This document shows positions 1 to 6,342 of a DNA stretch of 6,361 bases, one piece after another. The position numbers and the translations under genes are program-made. Source of the DNA: Candidatus Saliniplasma halalkaliphilum (GTDB taxonomy: Archaea > Thermoplasmatota > Thermoplasmata > Halarchaeoplasmatales > Halarchaeoplasmataceae); the NCBI GenBank assembly GCA_019594235.1, contig JAFDTG010000092.1:1-6361 (forward strand), written 5' to 3'. Below the pieces are notes generated by a model that ran no database searches, had not been told where the DNA came from, and saw only the letters and a list, made by a program, of their open reading frames with translations. Numbering within the stretch: the first letter of the stretch is position 1; each line of letters begins with the position of its first letter.

Positions 1-329
1 GATTTCCAGGTAGCGACAGTTATCCAGAGGCCTGCTGCAGTCACTGCTGATAAAGCACCGATCGATAATATGTTAAGATCTCCAACTTGTCCTACATCAA
101 AGATACCTATCTGTACAGTAGATGTGACATGTTCCCCCGCTAAGATGGCCCCTGCTACAGTTAAAACAGATGCGATTATCACTGCGTGTTTATGTGTGAT
201 CGCTTTAGAACCGACTGCCGGACCCATTGAATTCGCTAGGTCGTTAGCACCTATGTTCCAAGCCATGTAGAGTCCAGCGGCCAACCCAGCAACAAGTATC
301 GAAGCACCCAATGTAGAAAGTCCGAGCAT
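1..329 (-). CDS. PiT-family inorganic phosphate permease, N-terminal part (cut by window edge)
   Basis: This is the first 109 codons of a secondary phosphate transporter of the PiT (PHO-4) family, an integral membrane protein that takes up phosphate with H+ or Na+. The visible protein begins MLGLSTLGASILVAG and carries the family signature GANDLANSMG at residues 27-36, followed by PAVGS. Hydrophobic stretches at about residues 8-24, 47-65 and 88-107 look like the first membrane helices. Family members are usually 300-500 residues, so the larger part lies beyond position 1. The ATG at 329 is the only reasonable start: the in-frame TAA at 350-348 lies just upstream with no other usual start codon between. 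No Shine-Dalgarno site precedes it, but a TATA-like box does, so the mRNA is probably leaderless. It follows the phosphoesterase gene by 71 bases and seems to have its own promoter. The family is clear; the cation used and the affinity are not visible. Confidence 0.92.
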   Translation of the reverse strand, partial: MLGLSTLGASILVAGLAAGLYMAWNIGANDLANSMGPAVGSKAITHKHAVIIASVLTVAGAILAGEHVTSTVQIGIFDVGQVGDLNILSIGALSAVTAAGLWITVATWK

Positions 330-400
330 ACAAAATTGAGTAAATATTTAGCATATATTACTCTTTTCTGTATACTCTATTTAGTCTATATATTTTATTT
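330..400 (-). promoter_or_regulatory. Probable promoter of the PiT permease gene
   Basis: This AT-rich 71-base gap separates the phosphoesterase stop from the PiT start. Read on the minus strand it holds ATACAGAAAAGAG (373-361) followed by TAATATATG (360-352). The ATATAT core at 358-353 lies 24-29 bases before the ATG, the usual archaeal TATA position if transcription starts at or next to the ATG. The purine-rich stretch just upstream could serve as the TFB recognition element. A further element, TATATAGACTA (392-382), lies upstream. Both the ATACAG block and TATATAGACTA recur before pstS. No terminator-like T-run follows the phosphoesterase stop, so read-through from the pst operon is also possible. 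The promoter call rests on position and composition only. Confidence 0.6.
382..392 (-). promoter_or_regulatory. Upstream element TATATAGACTA, copy 1 (PiT promoter)
   Basis: This 11-base element (minus strand) is identical to one before pstS at 5620-5610. Its inner part TAGACTA is a short inverted repeat (TAG-N-CTA). It ends 53 bases before the PiT start codon. It could be a regulator site upstream of the core promoter, or an alternative TATA box. Only two copies were found by eye in the window. Confidence 0.4.
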
Positions 401-1087
401 TCAATAGACGATCCGTCCTTCTCTCAAGATGTTTATAGCTCTTTCGGGATAATCTTTTTCCACCATCTTCTCCATTACTGTTTCGATATCATAACTCATC
501 CTTTCGAACCTGATATCTCCATCTTCAATTACCGCATATGCAGCTCTGTTATCACCATCTCTAGGCTGCCCGAGACTGCCAGGATTAACGAATCTCTTAC
601 CATCGACCTCACGGTCCATCTGTATATGGGTGTGACCTAGAAACACTAGATCTTGTTCAACACCGTTGAACTCTCTGAACTCATTTTCTTCTGTGTTCGG
701 TTTCAAATACTTGAACATATCACCTTTCGATGCGTGTGTGATAAAGTGATCTTCAGTTTCCACATCTATGGGTAATCGTCCAAGATAGTCCAAAGACTCC
801 TCATCAAGGTCCTCGATGGTTATCCCCCTCACCTCTTGAGAGAGATCTTTCAGTTCGTATCCACATCCACAATCCACTCCAAAGGCCACTGCATTATCAT
901 GGTTCCCTCTTACGACGATATCGGCTTCCTTTCTTATCAGATCCACACATTCCTGTGGAGAAGGTCCGTAATCTACGATATCACCCATACAGTATATCAT
1001 CGAATAGTCCTCTAGTTCTATCACTTTCTTCAAAGCTTCGTAATTTCCGTGTACATCCGATATCAGGAGTATTTTCATATCTTTCAT
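401..1087 (-). CDS. Calcineurin-like metallophosphoesterase (YfcE/MJ0936-like)
   Basis: This 228-residue cytoplasmic enzyme has the full set of two-metal phosphoesterase motifs: D11-x-H13 in SDVHGN, GDIVDYGP with D36, GNHD at 61-64, H118 in THAS, GHTH at 151-154, then NPGSLGQPRDG. Length and motif order match the small Metallophos_2-type archaeal and bacterial phosphodiesterases; their natural substrates are often unknown, and activity on phosphodiesters or dinucleotides is the usual assumption. A CGC pair of cysteines (C73, C75) follows the GNHD motif. The start at 1087 is chosen over the Met at 1078 because AGAGGA (1098-1093) lies 5 bases before it. The gene begins 17 bases after the phoU stop on the same strand, so it is probably the last gene of the pst operon. 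That context suggests a role in phosphate scavenging or phosphate signalling, which is inference. No signal peptide is visible. Confidence 0.9.
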   Translation of the reverse strand: MKDMKILLISDVHGNYEALKKVIELEDYSMIYCMGDIVDYGPSPQECVDLIRKEADIVVRGNHDNAVAFGVDCGCGYELKDLSQEVRGITIEDLDEESLDYLGRLPIDVETEDHFITHASKGDMFKYLKPNTEENEFREFNGVEQDLVFLGHTHIQMDREVDGKRFVNPGSLGQPRDGDNRAAYAVIEDGDIRFERMSYDIETVMEKMVEKDYPERAINILREGRIVY

Positions 1088-1104
1088 TTTTATCCTCTTA
1101 ACTT

Positions 1105-1774
1105 TTAAGTTTCTGGTTCTATCCTCTCACCGGTCTCCATATAAACAACCCTGTCAACGATATTACAGGCGTGGTCCGCTATCCTTTCCAAATACCGTAT
1201 AACTAGTATGTACTGAGTACCCTGTGTGATAGTGCTCTTGTCTTCCATCATGTAGGTTAGTACTTCTCTGAATATCTCATCATAAAGGGCATCGACTTTT
1301 TCTTCGTTCTCATATATCTTATCTAGATAGGAAACATCTTCTTCCATAAAAGAGTCCACAGCCATATCCACCATCTCTATGGTGATGTTTGCCATGTGGG
1401 GTATAGATACAAGTTTTTTCATATGTTGCTTGCCCAACATCCTTTTAGAAACATTCACGATATCTTCAGAGTACCGTCCGATCCGATCAAGGTCCGTAAT
1501 GATCTTAAGACAAGTCCCTATCAATCTCAGGTCCTTAGCTACAGGAGCCTGTAAAGCTATCAATTTTAATCCCTTTTTCTCGATATGCCTATCATAAGCA
1601 TATATCTTTTTATCCAGTTCCTTTACCTTTTCGATCTTATCATTATCAAGACTTACCAAACTATCGATTGCTAGAGAAATAGCTTGAGATGACAAATCGC
1701 CCATCTCCTCGACCATTTTTTTTCAGTTCCTTGAGCTCTACATGATAAGATTTTCTTACTTCATCTGGTGTCAT
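1105..1774 (-). CDS. phoU: PhoU phosphate-signalling protein, frameshifted near its start
   Basis: PhoU is a cytoplasmic all-helical protein that restrains the Pst transporter and links it to phosphate regulation. The natural start is the ATG at 1774, 6 bases after the pstB stop, with GGGTGA (1786-1781) as ribosome site. It encodes MTPDEVRKSYHVELKELKK, a typical PhoU first helix, and then enters a run of eight A (1723-1716) that puts the frame out by one base; the original frame stops at 1663-1661 after 37 residues. Seven A would continue directly into MVEEMGDLSSQ and give a normal 222-residue PhoU ending at 1105. As read, the intact frame is 1716-1105 (203 residues) and lacks helix 1. Two PhoU repeats are visible in restored numbering: ITDLDRIGRYSEDIV at 92-106, where the usual metal-site ExxxD reads DxxxR, and RYLERIADHACNIV at 193-206, where ExxxD is intact. 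Family assignment is strong; whether the frameshift is real is open. Confidence 0.88.
1716..1723 (-). other. Run of eight A at the phoU frameshift
   Basis: The plus strand shows eight T here, eight A in the phoU mRNA. It is the longest single-base run I found in the window; the others reach six. One A fewer would join the two halves of phoU. Such a run is a classic place for an assembly indel, for true slippage mutation, or for RNA polymerase slippage. Confidence 0.85.
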
Positions 1775-1780
1775 ATTTAT

Positions 1781-1786
1781 TCACCC
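1781..1786 (-). promoter_or_regulatory. Ribosome binding site that fixes the phoU start
   Basis: GGGTGA on the minus strand overlaps the pstB stop codon TGA and sits 6 bases before the ATG at 1774. It supports 1774, not 1716, as the original phoU start. The ATG at 1716 has only AAGGA about 11 bases upstream, a poorer arrangement. Confidence 0.6.
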
Positions 1787-2593
1787 AAACCTTCCTGTGA
1801 TATATTTCTCAGTGCTGTTTTCCTGCGGATTCTCAAATATTTGAGTCGTATCACCGAACTCGATCAATTCTCCTAAGTACATGTAAGCGGTATAATCACT
1901 GACTCTAGCGGCCTGCTGCATGTTATGTGTAACAATCACAACGGTATAATGGTTTTTTAATTCATCTATAAGATCTTCTATCTTTGCCGTAGCTATGGGA
2001 TCTAAAGCAGAACAGGGTTCATCCATCAAGATCACTTCTGGTTCTGTAGCTAACGCCCTAGCTATGCACAGGCGCTGCTGCTGCCCTCCAGAAAGTGAAA
2101 GAGCATTTTCATCCAGCCTATCTTTGACTTCATCCCAGAGTGCTGACTGCTTCAAACACCTCTCCACGACCTCATCTTTTTCGACCTTCATACCGTTAAC
2201 CTCACAACCGTAGTAAATATTATCAGCTATTGAAAAAGGGAAGGGATTAGGCTTCTGAAACACCATCCCCACCTGTCGGCGTACATCTACACAGTCCGTG
2301 GTACTATCGTATATATTGAATCCGTCTAGCCATACTTTACCTTCTGTTTTAACGGAGGAAATTGTATCGTTCATCCTATTGAGACCTCTGATCAGAGTAG
2401 ATTTCCCGCATCCAGAGGGGCCTATGATAGCAGTGATCTTGTTTTCCTTTAGATCCATGTTTACCGATTTGATAGCTTGTGTTTTCCCGTACCAAAGATT
2501 GAATGATTCAACCTGCATCTTGATACCTTTGGGTAGTTCTTTTCGCTCACACCTCATTTCCTCTTTTAGTAATTCTTTGAACTTCTCAAACAT
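1781..2593 (-). CDS. pstB: PstB, ATP-binding subunit of the phosphate ABC transporter
   Basis: PstB is the cytoplasmic ATPase that drives phosphate import through PstC/PstA. All ABC motifs are present in its 270 residues: Walker A GPSGCGKST (58-66), Q-loop MVFQKPNPFP (110-119), signature LSGGQQQR (167-174), Walker B VILMDEP (187-193) followed by the PstB hallmark CSALDP (194-199), and switch histidine H223 in VTHNMQQA. The C-terminal part GELIEFGDTTQIFENP is typical of the family. The ABC core begins near residue 27, so there is a charged N-terminal leader of about 25 residues, longer than in E. coli PstB. The start at 2593 is supported by AGAGGT at 2606-2601, 7 bases upstream; Met13 and Met26 are alternatives. 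The gene begins 2 bases after the pstA stop, which suggests coupled translation. Confidence 0.97.
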   Translation of the reverse strand: MFEKFKELLKEEMRCERKELPKGIKMQVESFNLWYGKTQAIKSVNMDLKENKITAIIGPSGCGKSTLIRGLNRMNDTISSVKTEGKVWLDGFNIYDSTTDCVDVRRQVGMVFQKPNPFPFSIADNIYYGCEVNGMKVEKDEVVERCLKQSALWDEVKDRLDENALSLSGGQQQRLCIARALATEPEVILMDEPCSALDPIATAKIEDLIDELKNHYTVVIVTHNMQQAARVSDYTAYMYLGELIEFGDTTQIFENPQENSTEKYITGRFG

Positions 2594-2595
2594 CT

Positions 2596-3819
2596 TCAGA
2601 ACCTCTGTCTGTACTTTTCTCTTATTATGATAGCACTAACATTAACACCTAGTACGATAATCAACAATAGTAATGCGGTGGCCCATGCCTGGAGATCAAC
2701 ATCCCTGTAACCTATTAAACGATAAAGTGAAAGTAGATGGTATGGAAGTGCTTGTATAGGCCTCAACAAACTGGAAGGTGTACCTGCACCGGAGAAGTAC
2801 ACTGCAGTGAACATTATAGGTGCGGTTTCACCGGCCGCTCTACCTAAACCGAGGACGGTTCCGGTTAATATTCCCGGTAGGGACGGGGGTAAAACCACCT
2901 TCTTGATCGTCTGCCATTTACTAGCTCCCAGGGCAAGACTGGCATCCCTCAAATCTCCAGGTACAGCATTCAATGCCTCCTCCGCCGACCTTATAACTAT
3001 GGGAAGAGTCAATATGGCCAAAGTGAGGGCACCGGCTAACAAGCATTTTTGTCCATCGAATAGTATGAGGACAAAGAATGCGTAACCGAACAACCCATGC
3101 ACTATCGATGGAGTCCCCTGAAGTATGTTCACCGCTGTTCGTATCACCCTAACGGCTAAACCCTTACGAGCATACTCTGCAAGATAGATTGCGGTTCCCA
3201 CTCCCAATGGGAGTACGATGACAGCTGTGACTAATATCAAAGCTAAAGTACCCAATATAGCAGGGTAAACACCACCTCTCTCACCCATACTTATGATATC
3301 CTCGGTAAGGAACTCCCAGGTAATACCTCCAGCACCTCTATATACGATATTGAACAAGATCACAAAGAGGGGGATAAGGGTGAAGATCATGGTGATGTAA
3401 AGCATGTAATATGCACCCATCTGTGCACCTTCTTTTTTGAAATTGTAGAATGGTCTAAAACTCAGATAACTGCTGAAAATACCTAAGAACAACATGGACA
3501 GTGAGTAGAAGAAAAAGTTAGGTATCCTTGCGTTGATCTCCCATTGTCTCATGTCCAATATTTCGGGTAAATAGAACGAAAAGGCGGCTACCATCAAAAC
3601 AATTGAGGCGTAAAACAGCATGAAAACACCGTTCATGTCTTTTTCAGTCATGTGGTGGTAGATACCAGAGAGATAATAAGATGCAGAAATCAATGTAAGA
3701 GCTACAAAAAACATCCAATACTCCACGTCCATCCTTGTAGCTAGTGCCCAAAAACCCAGTATCGCCACAACCGTTGATACTGTAAATATCCATAAAGAGA
3801 TAAGCTTTCTTATGTTCAT
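2596..3819 (-). CDS. pstA: PstA, phosphate ABC transporter permease with an extra N-terminal membrane domain
   Basis: PstA forms one half of the phosphate channel in the cytoplasmic membrane. The canonical permease occupies about residues 135-407: a first helix at 138-158, then GVYPAILGTLALILV, the QGTPSIVHGLFG loop (234-245), the EAA loop that docks on PstB (EEALNAVP...LGASKWQTIKK, 280-307), and GLGRAAGETAP (324-334). Usual PstA length is about 280-300 residues; this one has 407. The extra 130 or so N-terminal residues contain four likely membrane helices at about 8-27, 34-54, 63-84 and 101-121. I do not recognise that part as a named domain. An even number of added helices would leave the orientation of the core unchanged. 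The ATG at 3819 overlaps the pstC stop by 4 bases (ATGA) and has GAGGGG (3830-3825) 5 bases upstream, so the long form is probably genuine. Confidence 0.95.
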   Translation of the reverse strand: MNIRKLISLWIFTVSTVVAILGFWALATRMDVEYWMFFVALTLISASYYLSGIYHHMTEKDMNGVFMLFYASIVLMVAAFSFYLPEILDMRQWEINARIPNFFFYSLSMLFLGIFSSYLSFRPFYNFKKEGAQMGAYYMLYITMIFTLIPLFVILFNIVYRGAGGITWEFLTEDIISMGERGGVYPAILGTLALILVTAVIVLPLGVGTAIYLAEYARKGLAVRVIRTAVNILQGTPSIVHGLFGYAFFVLILFDGQKCLLAGALTLAILTLPIVIRSAEEALNAVPGDLRDASLALGASKWQTIKKVVLPPSLPGILTGTVLGLGRAAGETAPIMFTAVYFSGAGTPSSLLRPIQALPYHLLSLYRLIGYRDVDLQAWATALLLLIIVLGVNVSAIIIREKYRQRF

Positions 3820-4697
3820 CTTTTCCCCTCGAATTTGTCAGTAGTTCTTTTCTGCAGTATATCAGATATTATGCTCATAACAGCAACTATTGTGAACAGC
3901 ATTATTCCTGCGGTGAAAAGCACGTTTATTATTATACCGTGAGCTTCTCCCATCTGAACTGCGATCAGTGCAGTAAGGGTATTACCGCTCTCAAATATAT
4001 CGAAGAAGGGAACCGGTATGCGCATCACCGAACCGATTATCAACATGACAGCCATGGTTTCACCGATGGCTCGCCCCATACCCATTATTACTGCACTGCT
4101 TATGCCTGAGATAGCGGCAGGTATGGTCACCTTCCGAATGGTCTGCCATTTAGTTGCCCCTAAGGCTAGGCTTGCATCCTTAAGGTCCTTAGGAACGGCC
4201 TTCAATGAATCATCTGACATACTCACTATTATCGGTAGAGCCATGACCCCTAGAACAAGGATACCTGCTAGAAACGAGTTAGTTCCCCTCATCCCGAAGG
4301 TATCGTAAAGAAACCTTCCTAACAAAATGGCACCGATGAAACCGTACACGATGCTGGGTATGCCGGCTAACAGCTCGATGAATGGTTTAAGAAGCACACG
4401 TATTCTGTTCGGAGCTATCTCTGAGAGATAAATGGCTGCTCCTAACCCAAGGGGAACAGCAACCACCAAGGCCCCAACAGCCACCAGTACTGAACCGAAT
4501 ATTGCCGGAAGCAGTCCGAACTGATTTCTAGCTACATTCCAATCCCTGGAAAGTAGTTCTGAACCGAATCTTTGTATTGCAGGATAGGCTTCTACGAACA
4601 GGAATATAAATATGAAAAATATTATTAAAACTGAGACGGTTGCTATCCCGAAAAAGGTGTAATGAACCATCTTGTCCTTAGCCCTTCTCGAGATCAT
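3816..4697 (-). CDS. pstC: PstC, phosphate ABC transporter permease
   Basis: PstC pairs with PstA to form the phosphate channel. The protein has a first membrane helix at about residues 15-37, the segment GLLPAIFGSVLVAVGALVV leading into further helices, GIPSIVYGFIGAI (about 112-124), the EAA loop (DDSLKAVP...LGATKWQTIRK, about 162-189) and GMGRAIGETMAVM (about 206-218), all typical of PstC. I place the start at the ATG 4697 (293 residues). A TTG two codons upstream (4703) would give a slightly longer protein, but the ribosome site GGTGG (4708-4704) directly abuts that TTG, while it lies 6 bases from the ATG. The gene starts 13 bases after the pstS stop and its end overlaps pstA by 4 bases. 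Membrane topology is by eye. Confidence 0.95.
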   Translation of the reverse strand: MISRRAKDKMVHYTFFGIATVSVLIIFFIFIFLFVEAYPAIQRFGSELLSRDWNVARNQFGLLPAIFGSVLVAVGALVVAVPLGLGAAIYLSEIAPNRIRVLLKPFIELLAGIPSIVYGFIGAILLGRFLYDTFGMRGTNSFLAGILVLGVMALPIIVSMSDDSLKAVPKDLKDASLALGATKWQTIRKVTIPAAISGISSAVIMGMGRAIGETMAVMLIIGSVMRIPVPFFDIFESGNTLTALIAVQMGEAHGIIINVLFTAGIMLFTIVAVMSIISDILQKRTTDKFEGKR

Positions 4698-4703
4698 TTT
4701 CAA

Positions 4704-4708
4704 CCACC
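4704..4708 (-). promoter_or_regulatory. Ribosome binding site that decides the pstC start
   Basis: GGTGG, extended to AAAAGGTGG, lies immediately after the pstS stop. The distance to the ATG at 4697 is 6 bases, which is normal; the TTG at 4703 touches the site and can hardly be used. Confidence 0.65.
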
Positions 4709-4710
4709 TT

Positions 4711-5547
4711 TTAATGAGCCGGTATGAAACCGACTTCCGCTACTATTTCCTGACCTCTGCTGCTCATTACGAAGTCTACGTACTCCTTGACCGCACCCGT
4801 AGGCTCACCGTTAAGGTAGAAATAGAGGTTCCTTTGTAGACTGTAGTGGCCGGCCTGCACATTTGCTACAGTTGGTTCTACACCATCAAGACTTACCGCC
4901 GGTGCGTCTCCACCGGTATAAGCCATGCCTACGTATCCTATTGCATAGTCTGAAGTAGTTACAGTCCTTCTTACATCTGAATTCTCAAGTTGAGTAGAAT
5001 GTGCCGCTGTTTCTTCCAGTCCCATCATATCCATGAAAGAACCGTAGGTACCCGAAGTTTCTGCTCTTTCTACTACATATATATCTTCGTCGGGCCCACC
5101 TATCTCGTTCCAATTATTTGTCTGACCAGAGTATATATCTATAACCTGTTGTGTAGTTAATCCTGTGATACCTGCGTTATAAACAGGTTTGCTCACTATG
5201 ATCGCTAGTCCATCGATACCTATTGTATATTCTACCAAGTCTGGTATCTGATCCCTTTCGGACTGTCTTATATCCCTACTAGACATACCTATATCGGCAG
5301 TTCCTTCTATGATGGCACTTATTCCATAACCAGAACCTCCACCGCTCACAGAAACTCGGATGTTGTCGTGTTCTGAGTTAAATTCTTCAGCACACATCTG
5401 TGCTATAGGTAAGTTGGTTGAAGAACCTGTAACCGTCACCTCATTCACTCCATCATCTTCGGTACAACCAGCCATCAAAACACTGGCAACTAAAAGTATG
5501 CCGATCATGCCGATGACCATCATCTTGCTTTTCTTTTGCATTTTCAT
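4711..5547 (-). CDS. pstS: PstS, phosphate-binding lipoprotein
   Basis: PstS is the extracytoplasmic binding protein that captures phosphate and delivers it to PstC/PstA. The 278-residue protein has a basic N-terminus, a hydrophobic segment at about 9-26 and a lipobox-like LMAGC with Cys28, so it is probably a lipid-anchored protein outside the membrane. The binding-protein fold shows the usual phosphate-contact motifs: GSSTNLPIA (41-49), GGGSGYG (69-75), DIGMSSRD (85-92), DGLAI (112-116) and RAETSGTY (161-168). The mature protein is rich in Asp and Glu. It is the first gene of the cassette. The ATG at 5547 has no Shine-Dalgarno site, but a TATA-like box sits 26-31 bases before it, pointing to a leaderless mRNA; Met3 (5541) is a less likely start. 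High expression under phosphate limitation is expected from the family. Confidence 0.95.
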   Translation of the reverse strand: MKMQKKSKMMVIGMIGILLVASVLMAGCTEDDGVNEVTVTGSSTNLPIAQMCAEEFNSEHDNIRVSVSGGGSGYGISAIIEGTADIGMSSRDIRQSERDQIPDLVEYTIGIDGLAIIVSKPVYNAGITGLTTQQVIDIYSGQTNNWNEIGGPDEDIYVVERAETSGTYGSFMDMMGLEETAAHSTQLENSDVRRTVTTSDYAIGYVGMAYTGGDAPAVSLDGVEPTVANVQAGHYSLQRNLYFYLNGEPTGAVKEYVDFVMSSRGQEIVAEVGFIPAH

Positions 5548-5655
5548 CGGATAAATGAAAAAGAGATAAGGGATATATACTTTATCTGTATAAAATATAG
5601 TTTAATAAGTAGTCTATATAGTGAATATATAAAATATTGTGTTTATGTGTTTAGA
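5548..5655 (-). promoter_or_regulatory. Probable promoter region of the pst operon
   Basis: This very AT-rich 108-base gap lies between the pyrH stop and pstS. On the minus strand it contains ATACAGATAAAG (5591-5580) followed by TATATATCC (5579-5571); the ATATAT core at 5578-5573 lies 26-31 bases before the pstS ATG and the purine-rich block before it could be the TFB site. Upstream are TATATAGACTA (5620-5610) and another TATA-like stretch TTTTATATATTC (5634-5623). No Shine-Dalgarno site is seen before pstS. The ATACAG block starts 44 bases before the start codon, exactly as in the PiT promoter. There is no convincing terminator for pyrH, so read-through into pst is possible. Confidence 0.6.
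5610..5620 (-). promoter_or_regulatory. Upstream element TATATAGACTA, copy 2 (pst promoter)
   Basis: This is identical over 11 bases to the element before the PiT gene (392-382) and on the same strand. It ends 63 bases before the pstS start codon, exactly 10 bp further away than in the PiT promoter. That fits a protein-binding site on the same face of the helix, but the surroundings are so AT-rich that chance must be considered. Confidence 0.4.
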
Positions 5656-6342
5656 TCATCCTGTAACTCTAGTCCCCGTGAATTCTTTACCCCTGACAGC
5701 ATTTTCAAAAGATGTTAGATCACGTCCATCCACGATGGATGTTTCGATATTCGCTCTTTGTATTATCTTAGCAGCCAATGGATCGAATACTACATTCGGT
5801 CCAGCCCCACTCTCACTTTTTGAAACGATCTCCAGCAGCCTATCATAATCCAGTTCCGGTATCTTCTTTGCATCCTTATCTTTCTTAGGGTCTGCAGTAT
5901 ACACACCATCTACAGATGTTGCATTGACCAATTTATCAGAGTTGAGTCTTTCAGCCAGCATGGCGGCGACGGCATCGGTGGTATGTCCCGGATGTGTCCC
6001 TCCCATGGTGATCACAGAATAATGGTTCCCGGCAGAGATAGCTTCATCGAAGTTATCGGCGGGTATCGGATAAACGTCCTTACCCATGGCGATTATCAAT
6101 AATCTCGCATTCAATTTAGATGTGGATATCCCGAGTTCATCTAGAGTAGCTTCGTCAGCACCTAGGGACCTTCCCCATTTGATGTATTTTCTAGCGGTAC
6201 TACCTCCTCCCACGACCAGATAGAGTTTGTATTCCTCTTTCAAGGACTTTAAAATTTCAGCAAGTTCTTGGATGTAAGAAACGTTATCATCATCTGGCAA
6301 CAATATCGACCCACCGATGGATATCACTATCTCTTCTTTCAT
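5656..6342 (-). CDS. pyrH: UMP kinase, archaeal type
   Basis: This cytoplasmic enzyme phosphorylates UMP to UDP with ATP in pyrimidine nucleotide synthesis. The 228-residue protein belongs to the amino-acid-kinase fold and has the short archaeal form: ISIGGSILLP (7-16), the glycine-rich VVGGGSTARKYI (43-54), the UMP-binding region with GISTSKLNAR (71-80), TMGGTHPGHTTDAVAAMLAE (112-131) and the nucleotide loop TSVDGVYTADPKK (142-154). Length fits the archaeal family, slightly shorter than bacterial PyrH. The ATG at 6342 places the first strand correctly; an in-frame TAA at 6348-6346 excludes a longer form. Only 19 bases upstream are visible and they show no clear ribosome site or promoter. It is a housekeeping gene with no evident link to the phosphate cassette beyond shared direction. 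Confidence 0.95.
   Translation of the reverse strand: MKEEIVISIGGSILLPDDDNVSYIQELAEILKSLKEEYKLYLVVGGGSTARKYIKWGRSLGADEATLDELGISTSKLNARLLIIAMGKDVYPIPADNFDEAISAGNHYSVITMGGTHPGHTTDAVAAMLAERLNSDKLVNATSVDGVYTADPKKDKDAKKIPELDYDRLLEIVSKSESGAGPNVVFDPLAAKIIQRANIETSIVDGRDLTSFENAVRGKEFTGTRVTG

Noticed and set aside
70..270. Plus-strand open frame of 66 codons
   Set aside because: It lies antisense to the clear PiT coding region and has no family resemblance or start signals.
330..400. Terminator after the phosphoesterase gene
   Set aside because: No hairpin or T-run on the minus strand was found; the gap reads better as a promoter.
1379..3085. Plus-strand open frames at 1379-1597, 1995-2213, 2298-2630 and 2807-3085
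   Set aside because: All lie opposite conserved motifs of phoU, pstB and pstA and are explained as antisense shadows.
4018..4308. Plus-strand open frame of 96 codons
   Set aside because: Antisense to the pstC core; its hydrophobic look mirrors the membrane helices on the other strand.
4698..4703. TTG at 4703 as start of pstC
   Set aside because: The ribosome site GGTGG touches it directly; the ATG at 4697 has normal spacing.
5614..5621. CTATATAG palindrome in the pst promoter as an operator
   Set aside because: It is only 8 bases long in a very AT-rich region and is not kept as a palindrome in the PiT promoter.
5623..5634. TTTTATATATTC as the main TATA box of pstS
   Set aside because: It would place the transcript start about 50 bases before an ATG that lacks a ribosome site; the nearer TATA core fits better, although a second start cannot be excluded.
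5360..5848. Plus-strand open frames at 5360-5554, 5536-5718 and 5639-5848
   Set aside because: They overlap the pstS start, the promoter region and the pyrH end, and none has a plausible start signal or family.
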